From: Cedecea selenatireducens | Lineage (GTDB): Bacteria > Pseudomonadota > Gammaproteobacteria > Enterobacterales > Enterobacteriaceae | Direction of reading: 5' to 3' | NCBI RefSeq assembly: GCF_042138895.1 | Contig: NZ_JBHIKW010000001.1 | Location: 186,001 to 250,000, forward strand | DNA length: 64,000 nt | In this document: piece by piece, positions 34,407 to 42,435 of the stretch | Position numbering within the stretch: position 1 is the stretch's first letter | Layout: each line of letters starts with the position of its first letter | Position numbers and translations under genes: made by a program | The notes under the pieces: generated by a model | Databases searched by the model: none | What the model saw: the letters and a program-made list of their open reading frames with translations, nothing else | What the model was told of the DNA's origin: nothing

Positions 34407-35258
34407 ATGGTTGATTCCACTAAATTAGCGACTGAGAAGAAAATCACCCAGAGTGATATCCGTGGCGTATTCCTGCGTTCTAACCTGTTCCAGGGTTCAT
34501 GGAACTTCGAGCGTATGCAGGCGTTAGGCTTCTGTTTCTGTATGGTGCCGGTTATCAAACGACTGTACCCGGAAAACAACGAAGAACGCCGTCAGGCCAT
34601 CAAGCGTCACCTGGAGTTCTTTAACACCCACCCTTACGTTGCCGCCCCGGTGCTTGGCGTTACGCTGGCGATGGAAGAGCAGCGTGCTAACGGCGCAGCG
34701 ATTGACGACGGTGCGATAAACGGCATCAAGGTTGGCCTGATGGGGCCGCTGGCAGGCGTGGGTGACCCTATTTTCTGGGGTACCGTACGTCCGGTCTTTG
34801 CTGCCCTGGGCGCGGGTATCGCGATGAGCGGTAGCCTGCTTGGGCCACTGCTGTTCTTCATCCTGTTCAACGCCGTGCGCCTGCTGACCCGCTACTATGG
34901 CGTGGCCTATGGCTATCGCAAAGGGGTCGATATCGTTAAGGATATGGGCGGCGGCTTCCTGCAGAAACTGACGGAAGGGGCGTCCATTCTCGGCCTCTTT
35001 GTCATGGGGGCACTGGTTAACAAGTGGACGCACGTTAACATCCCGCTGGTGGTGTCAAAAATCACCGACCAGACCGGGGCCGTTAAGGTTACTACCGTAC
35101 AGACTATCCTTGACCAGCTAATGCCGGGCCTGGTCCCGCTGCTGCTGACCTTCGCCTGTATGTGGCTGCTGCGCAAAAAGGTCAACGCGCTGTGGATAAT
35201 CATGGGCTTCTTCGTCATCGGTATTGTGGGTTACGCTATCGGCCTGCTGGGCCTGTAA
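34407..35258 (+). CDS. manZ: Mannose PTS EIID component ManZ
   Basis: 283 residues from the ATG at 34407, with AGGTGAG five bases upstream. A GTG at 34398 would add three residues (MSE) and is also used in some annotations. EIID-family protein: a long cytoplasmic N-terminal part (LRSNLFQGSWNFERMQALGF, conserved) and C-terminal membrane helices. It completes the mannose permease with ManY. The operon ends at the terminator downstream. Confidence 0.95.
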   Translation: MVDSTKLATEKKITQSDIRGVFLRSNLFQGSWNFERMQALGFCFCMVPVIKRLYPENNEERRQAIKRHLEFFNTHPYVAAPVLGVTLAMEEQRANGAAIDDGAINGIKVGLMGPLAGVGDPIFWGTVRPVFAALGAGIAMSGSLLGPLLFFILFNAVRLLTRYYGVAYGYRKGVDIVKDMGGGFLQKLTEGASILGLFVMGALVNKWTHVNIPLVVSKITDQTGAVKVTTVQTILDQLMPGLVPLLLTFACMWLLRKKVNALWIIMGFFVIGIVGYAIGLLGL

Positions 35259-35269
35259 TTTGTTCTGAT

Positions 35270-35301
35270 AACCGGGGGCACTTAGCCCCCGGTTTTTTTA
35301 T
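35270..35301 (+). terminator. Terminator of manXYZ
   Basis: AACCGGGGGC (35270-35279), loop ACTTA, GCCCCCGGTT (35285-35294), then TTTTT. It lies between manZ and yobD. Confidence 0.94.
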
Positions 35302-35318
35302 CTTTAACGGGAGGTTTC

Positions 35319-35777
35319 ATGACGCTGACGGATGTCGTGCTGGTTGTTTTCATCGCGCTGCTGCTGGCTTTTGCTGTTTACGATGAGTTCTTGATGGACA
35401 AGCTGAAGGGCAAAACCCTGCTAAAAATCCCCCTGCTTCGCCGCAACCGTGTCGACAGCGCCATCTTTGTCTTTCTCATCGGCATCCTCATCTACAACAA
35501 CATCACCTCTCACGGTACCCCGCTGACCACATGGTTATTATCTGCTCTGGCATTGATGGCCATTTATCTGTCGTGGTTCAGGCAGCCTAAGATTTTGTTC
35601 AAAAGCCATGGTTTTTTCTTCGCCAATGTTTGGGTGGAATATAACCGTATTAAAGAGATGAATTTATCCGAGGACGGCGTGCTGGTGCTGCAATTAGAAC
35701 AGCGGCGCTTATTGATTCGGGTAAAGAATATTGATGACCTTGAAAAAATCTACAAGCTAATGGTTGCAACTCAGTAA
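35319..35777 (+). CDS. yobD: DUF986 inner membrane protein YobD
   Basis: 152 residues (E. coli YobD 152). Three hydrophobic segments lie in the first 90 residues (about 3-22, 45-63, 68-85), followed by a cytoplasmic-looking C-terminal half. It belongs to UPF0266/DUF986 and has no known function. The ATG follows GGGAGG. It lies between the man terminator and the mntP control region, as in E. coli. Confidence 0.9.
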   Translation: MTLTDVVLVVFIALLLAFAVYDEFLMDKLKGKTLLKIPLLRRNRVDSAIFVFLIGILIYNNITSHGTPLTTWLLSALALMAIYLSWFRQPKILFKSHGFFFANVWVEYNRIKEMNLSEDGVLVLQLEQRRLLIRVKNIDDLEKIYKLMVATQ

Positions 35778-35826
35778 CTTACAATTATAGCAATGTCTAT
35801 ATTTGTGGCTTATTTTTCGCCATTAA

Positions 35827-35848
35827 AAACATAGCCTTTGCTATTTCT
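35827..35848. promoter_or_regulatory. MntR-like box upstream of mntP
   Basis: AAACATAGC-CTTT-GCTATTTCT, close to the enterobacterial MntR operator AAACATAGC-N4-GCTATGTTT; the left arm is complete and the right arm differs at two bases. mntP is an MntR target in E. coli. A weaker Fur-like AT-rich stretch, AATGCAAATCGTTATCAAT, lies at 35897-35915; I do not call it a site. Confidence 0.65.
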
Positions 35849-35971
35849 TAAGATTTGTGCGGCTTTATTTTAACGTTTCCTTTGCATATGCAGTTAAATG
35901 CAAATCGTTATCAATAAATGACGATAAAAAATAGAATTCAAAGATTGTTTTAATTTAAAAAAATATGTTAA

Positions 35972-36160
35972 GGTTGCGCCCGTCGTTGGGGAGTAGCCGA
36001 TTTCTGCCATAGGCAGAAATGTACATGTCAACATACTCGTTATATCCGTCCTTGAGATTAACGTGGCATGTACGCCTCAGAGTTATGAGTAGGCGAGACC
36101 ATAGGCACGCGCCATCGTAAAGTTGGGGATGGTTTGCGTGTATATGGATATCCCCAACTG
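35972..36160 (+). promoter_or_regulatory. yybP-ykoY manganese riboswitch in the mntP leader
   Basis: The leader holds the yybP-ykoY hallmark GGGGAGTAGCC (35988-35998), the internal hairpin TTTCTGCC/GGCAGAAA (about 36001-36017), and the distal GGCGAGACCATAGGC element. A 10-bp stem AGTTGGGGAT (36121-36130) / ATCCCCAACT (36150-36159) lies next to the ribosome binding region and is the likely expression switch. mntP is the standard enterobacterial gene controlled by this riboswitch; Mn2+ binding raises expression. The 390 bases between yobD and mntP are thus mostly regulatory. Confidence 0.9.
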
Positions 36161-36170
36161 AGGCAATATG

Positions 36171-36743
36171 ATGAATCTCTCCGCCACTATTCTTCTTGCT
36201 TTCGGCATGTCCATGGATGCTTTCGCCGCTTCCATCGGTAAAGGTGCCACGCTCCATAAACCTAAATTTTCCGAAGCCCTTCGTATCGGCCTTATTTTTG
36301 GCGTTATCGAAGCGATTACTCCGCTCATCGGCTGGGGACTTGGTCTGCTGGCAAGCCAGGTCGTGCTGGAATGGAACCACTGGGTCGCATTTATCCTGCT
36401 GGTGTTCCTCGGCGGGCGTATGGTGCTGGAAGGCTTCCGTGGCGCAGGGCAGGAAGAAGCGCCAAAAATTCATCGCCACGGCTTCTGGCTGCTGGTCACC
36501 ACTGCGATTGCCACCAGCCTCGATGCGATGGCCGTGGGCGTCGGCCTTGCCTTCCTGCAGGTCAATATTATTCAGACGGCGTTAGCCATCGGCTGCGCGA
36601 CGGCAATCATGTCAACGTTGGGTATTATGGTAGGCCGCTTTATCGGCCCGATACTGGGGAAACGCGCCGAGATCCTCGGCGGTATTGTCCTGATAGGCAT
36701 TGGCTGCCAGATTATGTACAGCCATTTCACCGCGTTTAACTGA
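36171..36743 (+). CDS. mntP: Manganese exporter MntP
   Basis: 190 residues from the second of two adjacent ATG codons (36168 and 36171); CTGAGG at 36158-36163 is better spaced for the latter. Six membrane helices in two DUF204 repeats, with the acidic metal-path motifs FGMSMDAFAASIGKG (first half) and ATSLDAMAVGVGLAF (second half). It exports Mn2+ to prevent manganese toxicity. Expression is controlled by the riboswitch upstream and probably MntR. The stop codon abuts that of the convergent rlmA. Confidence 0.95.
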   Translation: MNLSATILLAFGMSMDAFAASIGKGATLHKPKFSEALRIGLIFGVIEAITPLIGWGLGLLASQVVLEWNHWVAFILLVFLGGRMVLEGFRGAGQEEAPKIHRHGFWLLVTTAIATSLDAMAVGVGLAFLQVNIIQTALAIGCATAIMSTLGIMVGRFIGPILGKRAEILGGIVLIGIGCQIMYSHFTAFN

Positions 36744-37547
36744 TTAATCGCGCTGCCAGACCCGTACTACAAAATCTGTTTCACAGCTAAACGCCGTTTC
36801 TGCCTTCAACGCTTCCCATACTTCCGGGCGGGCGCGCCAGGCGAACGGCGTCATTTGCAGCAGGGCTGCGGCTTCATCGCCGCGCAGGCTCATTGTCCAG
36901 CCCGGCCGCAGCGTTTGCTGCAGGGTAAAGCCCGGCATAGCTTCCACTTCTTCGCTGTGTAATACGATATCCTGGTAAATCAGCCCTTTGAGCTGCATCA
37001 AATGGCGTGGTCCAGGCGTGGCGGTAATCACCACGCCGCCATGCTTCACCACTCTCGCCAACTCTTCGGCCTTGCAGGGAGCAAAAATGCGCACAATCGC
37101 ATCCATGCTTTCATCGGCAAACGGCAGGCGGTGGCTGGATGCCACGCAGAATTTAACTTCACGGTAGCGTTTCGCCGCGTAGCGAATAGCGACTTTTGAA
37201 ACATCCAGCCCCCAGGTCTCTCCGCCCTTCTCTGCCACCACGCCAGCAAATCCCGCCGTGTAATAGCCCTCACCACAGCCAATATCCAGTAATGCAGAAG
37301 GCGTTATCGTCTTTAAAATCTGGCAAATAGCATCCCGCAGAGGCTGGTAGTGCCCGGCGTCGAGAAAAGCCCGGCGAGCCTGCATCATTTCCGCGCTGTC
37401 ACCCGGATCTTTCGAACGTTTATGCTGAACGGGCAGCAAATTAACATAGCCTTCTTTGGCTACATCAAATTGATGCCCCTGGGGGCAGCGATAACCGTTC
37501 GCGCCAGCGGCAAGCACGGTATGGCAGAGTGGGCAAAGCCAGGACAT
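36744..37547 (-). CDS. rlmA: 23S rRNA (guanine-N1)-methyltransferase RlmA
   Basis: 267 residues from the ATG at 37547 (MSWLCPLCHTVL), with CCGGAG seven or eight bases upstream; 14 extra upstream codons were not used. An N-terminal zinc site (C5, C8, C21, H25) precedes a class I SAM methyltransferase domain with LDIGCGEGYYT. The E. coli enzyme methylates G745 of 23S rRNA. It lies just downstream of the ftsI paralogue on the same strand. Confidence 0.94.
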   Translation of the reverse strand: MSWLCPLCHTVLAAGANGYRCPQGHQFDVAKEGYVNLLPVQHKRSKDPGDSAEMMQARRAFLDAGHYQPLRDAICQILKTITPSALLDIGCGEGYYTAGFAGVVAEKGGETWGLDVSKVAIRYAAKRYREVKFCVASSHRLPFADESMDAIVRIFAPCKAEELARVVKHGGVVITATPGPRHLMQLKGLIYQDIVLHSEEVEAMPGFTLQQTLRPGWTMSLRGDEAAALLQMTPFAWRARPEVWEALKAETAFSCETDFVVRVWQRD

Positions 37548-37609
37548 AGAGAACTCCGGAGGCAATAAAGGGCGCAAGTGTAACGCCAAACGCCCCTTTT
37601 GCGAAACCG

Positions 37610-39355
37610 CTACATGGCGGCGTGGTCATTCTCCATTTTGTTCAACACCATCATGCTGTTGTCTCCGGCCGGCAGCCCGTCGGGCTCAATATTTTCGAGG
37701 CGTAAAACATCTCCCATGATCTGGCTGAACACGGGGGCCGACACCGCACCGCCGTAGTATTTACCGTTTGAAGGATCGTTAATCACCACCACCAGCGCAT
37801 AGCGAGGATTGCTGGCCGGGGCCACGCCTGCCGTATAGGCAATGTACTGATCGACATATTTACCATCCGGGCCGATTTTTTTCGCCGTCCCTGTTTTCAC
37901 CGCCACGCGGTAGCCATGCACCGCAGCCTTAACGCCGCCGCCGCCGGGCAGCGCGACGCTTTCCATCATGTGTTCCACTTCATGAACAATCTCTTCCGGC
38001 ATGACTCTCTGCCCTTCGACCGGCGGATCAACACGCGTGATGGAGAGCGGGCGGGAAATACCAAAGCTGCCGATAGTCGCATAGACGTGAGCAAGCTGGA
38101 GCGGCGTTACCATCAGGCCATAGCCAAATGCAAAAGTCGCTCTGTCCAGCTCGCCCCAGCGCTGACGTACCGGCAGCAGGCCACGACTTTCCCCCGTCAG
38201 CCCAATTGACGTGGGCACGCCGAAACCAAATTTATGGTAGGTATCCCATATATGCTGGACTGGCATCGCCAGCGAAAGGCGTGAAACCCCGGTATCGCTT
38301 GATTTTTGCAGCACCCCGGTCAGCGTCAGCTGCGGATAAAAACCAACGTCGCGGATATGGTGCCCGTCAAGCGTAAACGGATGGGTATCAATCACGCTGT
38401 CCGGCCGGACTATTCCCTGCTGCAGAGCCGTCATCACCACCATCGGTTTTACCGTAGAGCCGGGTTCGAAGGTGTCGCTTATTGCACGGTTACGGAAGTC
38501 ATCAAGCGTGGCATCCTCACGATTGTTCGGGTTAAAGGTGGGATAGTTGGCCATCGCCAGCACTTCACCGGTTTGTACGTCGATAACCACCGCCGCACCG
38601 GATTCTGCTTTGTTCCACGACACGGCGTTGCTCAGCGCGTCTTCGGTGACGGTTTGCAGCCGTTCATCGATACTGAGTTGAATATTGTGCGCGGGACTGG
38701 CCGGGTTCTCGGTAATATTTTCTACCACATGACCATAGCGGTCTTTACGCACCAGACGTTCACCTTCTTTGCCGGTGAGCTGCTGGTTAAAGCTTTTCTC
38801 GATGCCCTCAATACCCTGATCGTCAATGTTGGTGAAGCCAATCAGGTTGGCACCCACCCGCCCGGCAGGATAAAAACGACGTGATTCATCGCGCAGCGCG
38901 ATGCCGGGAATATTCAGTTTGTCGATGTACTGTGCCTGTTGGGGATCCAGCTGGCGAGCGAGATAGATAAAACGGCCGCGTTCGTTGCTGTGAATACGAG
39001 CGGCAATTTCGCTGAGTGGCACATGAAGCGCGGCAGCCAGCGCCTGCCAGCGGCTGTTAACCAGCACGCCGCCCTTTTCCATCACCGTTTTGGGGTCGGC
39101 CCACACCGCCTCAACGGGTACGCTGACCGCCAGCGGTTTGCCGTTACGGTCTTCAATCATTCCGCGAGGAACGTCAATCGGCTCTTCGCGCAGGGAGCGC
39201 ATATCCTCCTGCTTAACCAGGTTATCCGGAGAGATGATTTGCAGCCAGGCAATGCGCCCAAGCAAAAAAACCAGGCTTCCGGTGATGGCCAGGCACAGCA
39301 GCGCAAAACGCCACTGGATAAAATTACCGGTTAATGCGGAAACACCCTTCTTCAC
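37610..39355 (-). CDS. FtsI paralogue, PBP3SAL-type peptidoglycan transpeptidase
   Basis: 581 residues from the GTG at 39355, with AAGGAG upstream. An N-terminal membrane helix (about 17-39), a PBP dimerisation domain (about 50-210), and a transpeptidase domain with SxxK at S300-TV-K303, S352-S-D354 and K487-TG. It is strongly similar to division PBP3 (FtsI) along its whole length, but lies away from the mraZ-ftsZ cluster, between rlmA and cspC. Salmonella has a second PBP3 (PBP3SAL) of this kind in the same neighbourhood that drives division at acidic pH inside host cells; this is probably its orthologue. The second motif has Asp where FtsI has Asn (SSN). Confidence 0.9.
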   Translation of the reverse strand: MKKGVSALTGNFIQWRFALLCLAITGSLVFLLGRIAWLQIISPDNLVKQEDMRSLREEPIDVPRGMIEDRNGKPLAVSVPVEAVWADPKTVMEKGGVLVNSRWQALAAALHVPLSEIAARIHSNERGRFIYLARQLDPQQAQYIDKLNIPGIALRDESRRFYPAGRVGANLIGFTNIDDQGIEGIEKSFNQQLTGKEGERLVRKDRYGHVVENITENPASPAHNIQLSIDERLQTVTEDALSNAVSWNKAESGAAVVIDVQTGEVLAMANYPTFNPNNREDATLDDFRNRAISDTFEPGSTVKPMVVMTALQQGIVRPDSVIDTHPFTLDGHHIRDVGFYPQLTLTGVLQKSSDTGVSRLSLAMPVQHIWDTYHKFGFGVPTSIGLTGESRGLLPVRQRWGELDRATFAFGYGLMVTPLQLAHVYATIGSFGISRPLSITRVDPPVEGQRVMPEEIVHEVEHMMESVALPGGGGVKAAVHGYRVAVKTGTAKKIGPDGKYVDQYIAYTAGVAPASNPRYALVVVINDPSNGKYYGGAVSAPVFSQIMGDVLRLENIEPDGLPAGDNSMMVLNKMENDHAAM

Positions 39356-39516
39356 AACCACTCCTTGCACGGCCTAAGCGATTGAAAGATTTAACCAGAT
39401 TCGGCCATCCTTACCGGGAGTAACAGTGCTAAAACCTTCGCAGCTTTGCAACAAGAGGCAACAAATGATTCAGTCTGTTAATAATTTGAAAAACAGCAGG
39501 TTAGCAACAGACATGA

Positions 39517-39542
39517 AAAAGCCCCGTCGAAACGGGGCTTTT
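39517..39542. terminator. Terminator of yobF-cspC
   Basis: AAAAGCCCCGT (39517-39527), loop CGAA, ACGGGGCTTTT (39532-39542). Symmetrical, so it can act in both directions; it serves cspC on the minus strand. Confidence 0.92.
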
Positions 39543-39587
39543 ATCTCAATTCGGCGTTATTCGCGCCTGAGCTCTAATCCAGAAGAA

Positions 39588-39797
39588 TTAGATGGCAGTC
39601 ACGTTAACTGCAGCAGGGCCTTTCTGGCCGTCCTGGATTTCGAATTCAACGTTCTGGCCTTCAGCCAGAGTTTTGAAGCCGTTACCCTGGATTGCAGAGA
39701 AGTGTACGAATACATCTTTGCTGCCGTCAGCTGGAGTAATGAAACCAAAACCTTTAGACTCGTTGAACCACTTAACTTGACCTTTAATCTTTGCCAT
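39588..39797 (-). CDS. cspC: Cold-shock-like protein CspC
   Basis: 69 residues, which I recognise as identical or nearly so to E. coli CspC. The OB-fold RNA-binding motifs are KGFGFI (RNP1) and DVFVHF (RNP2). CspC is a constitutive RNA chaperone and stabiliser of RpoS-regulon mRNAs and is not itself cold-induced. It is preceded 12 bases upstream by yobF on the same strand, and the pair is co-transcribed in E. coli. Confidence 0.98.
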
Positions 39798-39809
39798 TTT
39801 GCAAATTCC

Positions 39810-39953
39810 TTAGATTGTATTCTTCGCCCGCAGGCATAACTTAGATAAAACAGAGACATTACTGCATGAGGCACTAATATAAGGCTCGGCAGAGAAGCGG
39901 TATTCAACGACAACGTGTTTACTCAGGTCTTCTTTACTGAAAATGCCACACAT
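39810..39953 (-). CDS. yobF: Small protein YobF
   Basis: 47 residues (MCGIFSKEDLSKHVVVEYRF at the N-terminus), the same length as E. coli YobF (DUF2627). The start at 39953 is preceded by CGAGGT at long spacing. Two cysteines in the C-terminal part (SCSNVSVLSKLCLRAK) are conserved. In E. coli this protein accumulates under heat and envelope stress; its function is unknown. It is the first gene of the yobF-cspC unit. Confidence 0.92.
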   Translation of the reverse strand: MCGIFSKEDLSKHVVVEYRFSAEPYISASCSNVSVLSKLCLRAKNTI

Positions 39954-40504
39954 AAACAGAACTGTACCTCGTTTAACCCAACGTGTTATCACACACAACG
40001 TAAACAATGGCAAGCCATTTTTAAGCATGTGTCGATCTGCCGCACAGATTCAGAAAATTACACGATTACTTTAAGAAAGTAATCTGCGCTTATTGACGTA
40101 AATTTTCGCCACGTAAAGTTACCGCAAGAGATTGTGTTTCAACAACATTCCGGCAACTTTGGAACCTTAGCGTAAACCTTACTTTTCGTCCAGATATCCG
40201 TTTAATAAAATCCACTTTTGAGGATATATCTTTATGATTTTTTATGCATATCTATGCACAAATTAACCTAAGGCCAGTCAGGACGTCAGGATAACGGCTT
40301 TCGCCATTGCCTTTTAAATGCACTGCAGAATAAAGCTTGTACAGCAGACCGATTATAATGCACCAAAATAATGAAAGTTTAATGACAAATTGCCCCAGGA
40401 TAAGGCAATAAAAACGTTTCGATGAATTAAAAGAGAGACTGACCGCTGATTTAATGGGCACAAATAGAAATAGAATCATCACAAGAAGTGATAATAATAA
40501 ATTC
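39954..40504. other. AT-rich intergenic region upstream of yobF
   Basis: 551 bases without a supportable gene. It must hold the yobF-cspC promoter and leader. A perfect 9-bp dyad GATTACTTT-AAG-AAAGTAATC lies at 40064-40084, and TATGCA is repeated at 40242 and 40252. The base composition is clearly lower in GC than the flanking genes. A 76-codon hydrophobic frame (40252-40482, minus) is noted but not called. Confidence 0.6.
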
Positions 40505-41500
40505 TTATTTTTTCGTTAAGGGCAAACTTTGACCAATACGCAGCGGAGAAAACACATCATCGCTTTCCCCCTGCTCATCCAATGCCTCACGCAATTCCCG
40601 GGGCGGTTTATCGAGCGGCTCATCGGCAAGTTCAAATACTCCCCAGTGAATAGGAATCGTCGTGGGTTTGCCCATCTTTTGCCATAGCGCAACGGCCTGC
40701 TGAGGATCCATATGGTGATCCCCCATAAACCAGCGAGGTTCATAGGCGCCGATAGGCAATGCCGCCATATCAAACGGACCTAATCGCCGGAAGATCTCTG
40801 CCAGAGACTCGGTGTAACCGGAATCGCCGCTGAACCAAAAGCGCAGCGGGCCGTGCTCGACAACCCAGCCGCACCACAGCGAGCGATTACGATCCCAAAA
40901 AGTTCGCATACTCCAGTGGCGGGCCGGCACGGCGGTGAAAACCATGCCGCACCAGTTAAAGCTTTGCCACCAGTCCAGCTCCGTCACCTGCTCTATTCCA
41001 CGCTTGCTGAACCACGCCTTCAGGCCAAGCGGCACGAAAAAATGCACGTCCGGGAAACGTTTGACCAACCTGCGTACGGTTTTGCTGTCCAGATGGTCGT
41101 AATGGTTATGTGAAATAAGTACCGCATCCAGCCGGGGGAGCTGTTTAAGATCGATTGGCACTTCGGTGCGCCGGGAGGGCCCAGCAAAAGAAACGGGGGA
41201 TGCACGGCGAGAAAAAACGGGGTCGGTCAGTAAAAAGTAGCCATTGAGCCGCAGTAACAAACTGGCATGCCCCAGCCACCACACGCGGTCATCGCTGCCG
41301 CTCAGGTCTGCGCGCTGCCACCAGCGTTCAATAAACGTGGAATACCCTTCGACGGGAGGATGCGGGAGCTGCTGCGCTTTACGCTCCTGACGCCACCGTT
41401 TGACGTCGCCGGGCTGCCGTACAGCCGGTTCCGCATTGCGAAACCCGTCGGGCAGATGGTGGGATAATTGCGGGTTATACCAGGGGTTTTTCCAGCTCAT
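40505..41500 (-). CDS. MBL-fold metallo-hydrolase (NAPE-PLD / RomA-like)
   Basis: 331 residues with no signal peptide. The metallo-beta-lactamase zinc motif is H131-N-H133-Y-D135-H136 in SHNHYDHLD, with further ligands in ARHWS, SGDSGY and PIHWG. The N-terminal WWLGHASLLLRLNG segment and overall layout match the NAPE-PLD-like branch that includes Enterobacter RomA and other bacterial proteins annotated as outer membrane or phosphodiesterase. The real substrate is unknown. It is inserted between yobF and yebO, which are neighbours in E. coli K-12, and the RNA pol direction is the same as its neighbours. Confidence 0.85.
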   Translation of the reverse strand: MSWKNPWYNPQLSHHLPDGFRNAEPAVRQPGDVKRWRQERKAQQLPHPPVEGYSTFIERWWQRADLSGSDDRVWWLGHASLLLRLNGYFLLTDPVFSRRASPVSFAGPSRRTEVPIDLKQLPRLDAVLISHNHYDHLDSKTVRRLVKRFPDVHFFVPLGLKAWFSKRGIEQVTELDWWQSFNWCGMVFTAVPARHWSMRTFWDRNRSLWCGWVVEHGPLRFWFSGDSGYTESLAEIFRRLGPFDMAALPIGAYEPRWFMGDHHMDPQQAVALWQKMGKPTTIPIHWGVFELADEPLDKPPRELREALDEQGESDDVFSPLRIGQSLPLTKK

Positions 41501-41516
41501 CCCACCTCCAGCCTGT

Positions 41517-41798
41517 TTAGCGTTCAGCTACCAGACGCACAAAGTCGTCATCATTATCTTCTTGCGCAGCCACAGCCGGTTTTTGCTCCGACTCCGGTTC
41601 GTTTGCTTCACACAGACGGCGCAGCAAAGCGTTTTGACGCTTTTGTAAATCCACCAGCTCTTCAAGCAAGGCAATCTGATCGTTTGCACGGCTGCTGGAA
41701 CGGTTCACAAAAAACCACAATACAAGGCCCACAATCAACGTCACCAGCGAGATAGCCAGCGGCATGATATTCAGAGCGCTAAAACCCATTTCGTTCAT
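41517..41798 (-). CDS. yebO: YebO family membrane protein
   Basis: 93 residues (E. coli 95). One hydrophobic helix near residues 13-31 (LAISLVTLIVGLVLWFFVN), followed by a charged, likely coiled segment (QIALLEELVDLQKRQNALLRRL) and an acidic tail. Function unknown. It lies downstream of mgrB on the same strand, an order kept in E. coli. Confidence 0.9.
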   Translation of the reverse strand: MNEMGFSALNIMPLAISLVTLIVGLVLWFFVNRSSSRANDQIALLEELVDLQKRQNALLRRLCEANEPESEQKPAVAAQEDNDDDFVRLVAER

Positions 41799-41852
41799 CT
41801 TACCACCTCAAAAAAAATGCATTCTACACCTGAGGCAGAGAGAGAAGCATCA

Positions 41853-41996
41853 CTACCAGGGGATAAATTTATTAATGGTACAAATGCCGCTGAAAAATTG
41901 CACATCCTGGTCGCACATCACATTTATCATTTGAGTCCATAACAGCAGGCAGGTAACCACAATCACTAAAACAATCACCCATCTGTACTTTCTCAC
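41853..41996 (-). CDS. mgrB: PhoQ inhibitor MgrB
   Basis: 47 residues from the GTG at 41996, preceded by AGAGGTGG. The sequence has the family features: a short cytoplasmic N-terminus (MRKYRW), one membrane helix (about 7-24), and a periplasmic part with the conserved C28 and C39 in MCDQDVQFFSGIC, ending FIPW; C16 is also present. MgrB binds the PhoQ sensor and reduces PhoP activity, forming a negative feedback loop. Its loss is a known cause of polymyxin resistance in Klebsiella; here the gene is intact. Its start region at about 42046-42051 carries TGGTTTA on the minus strand, a possible half of a PhoP box. Confidence 0.95.
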   Translation of the reverse strand: MRKYRWVIVLVIVVTCLLLWTQMINVMCDQDVQFFSGICTINKFIPW

Positions 41997-42155
41997 TACA
42001 ACGCCACCTCTTGACCATAGAATTTCGATAATTTACCACTATCCAACTAAACCATAAGTAACGTTTCCTGCTTTTTCATTTCAGAATCATCAGATTGTGA
42101 CATCTGTAATCCAGGATAAGCTTGCTACAAAGATTGATTGATGTTTGAGGTAAGT

Positions 42156-42395
42156 ATGCGCGTGATTATTCGTACGGTAATTGTTATCGCCATCGTCTGG
42201 ACAGGCTTATTGCTCTCCGGGTACGGCGTGTTGATTGGCAGCAAAGAAAATGCAGCCGGGCTAGGACTGCAGTGTAAGTACCTCACGGCACGTAATACCG
42301 TGACCGCACAGTTTATTCATACCGACAGCGGGATTATTGGCCTGACCGACTGCCCGCTGCTGCGTAAAGTCGATAAAACTATTGATAATGGGTAG
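42156..42395 (+). CDS. yobH: YobH family protein
   Basis: 79 residues from the ATG at 42156, with GAGGTAAG just upstream; this matches E. coli YobH in length. An N-terminal hydrophobic helix or uncleaved signal (about 3-24) is followed by a small extracytoplasmic domain with two cysteines (LQCKYL and TDCPLL) that could form a disulfide. Function unknown. It is divergent from mgrB. Confidence 0.9.
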   Translation: MRVIIRTVIVIAIVWTGLLLSGYGVLIGSKENAAGLGLQCKYLTARNTVTAQFIHTDSGIIGLTDCPLLRKVDKTIDNG

Positions 42396-42435
42396 ACAGA
42401 CCTGGCCGCGGCTTTACGCGGCCCGCTTTCACGAA

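Noticed and set aside
40252..40482. 76-codon hydrophobic open frame on the minus strand downstream of the MBL-fold gene
   Set aside because: AT-rich sequence, no clear ribosome binding site, no family resemblance. Hydrophobic translations are common by chance in AT-rich DNA.
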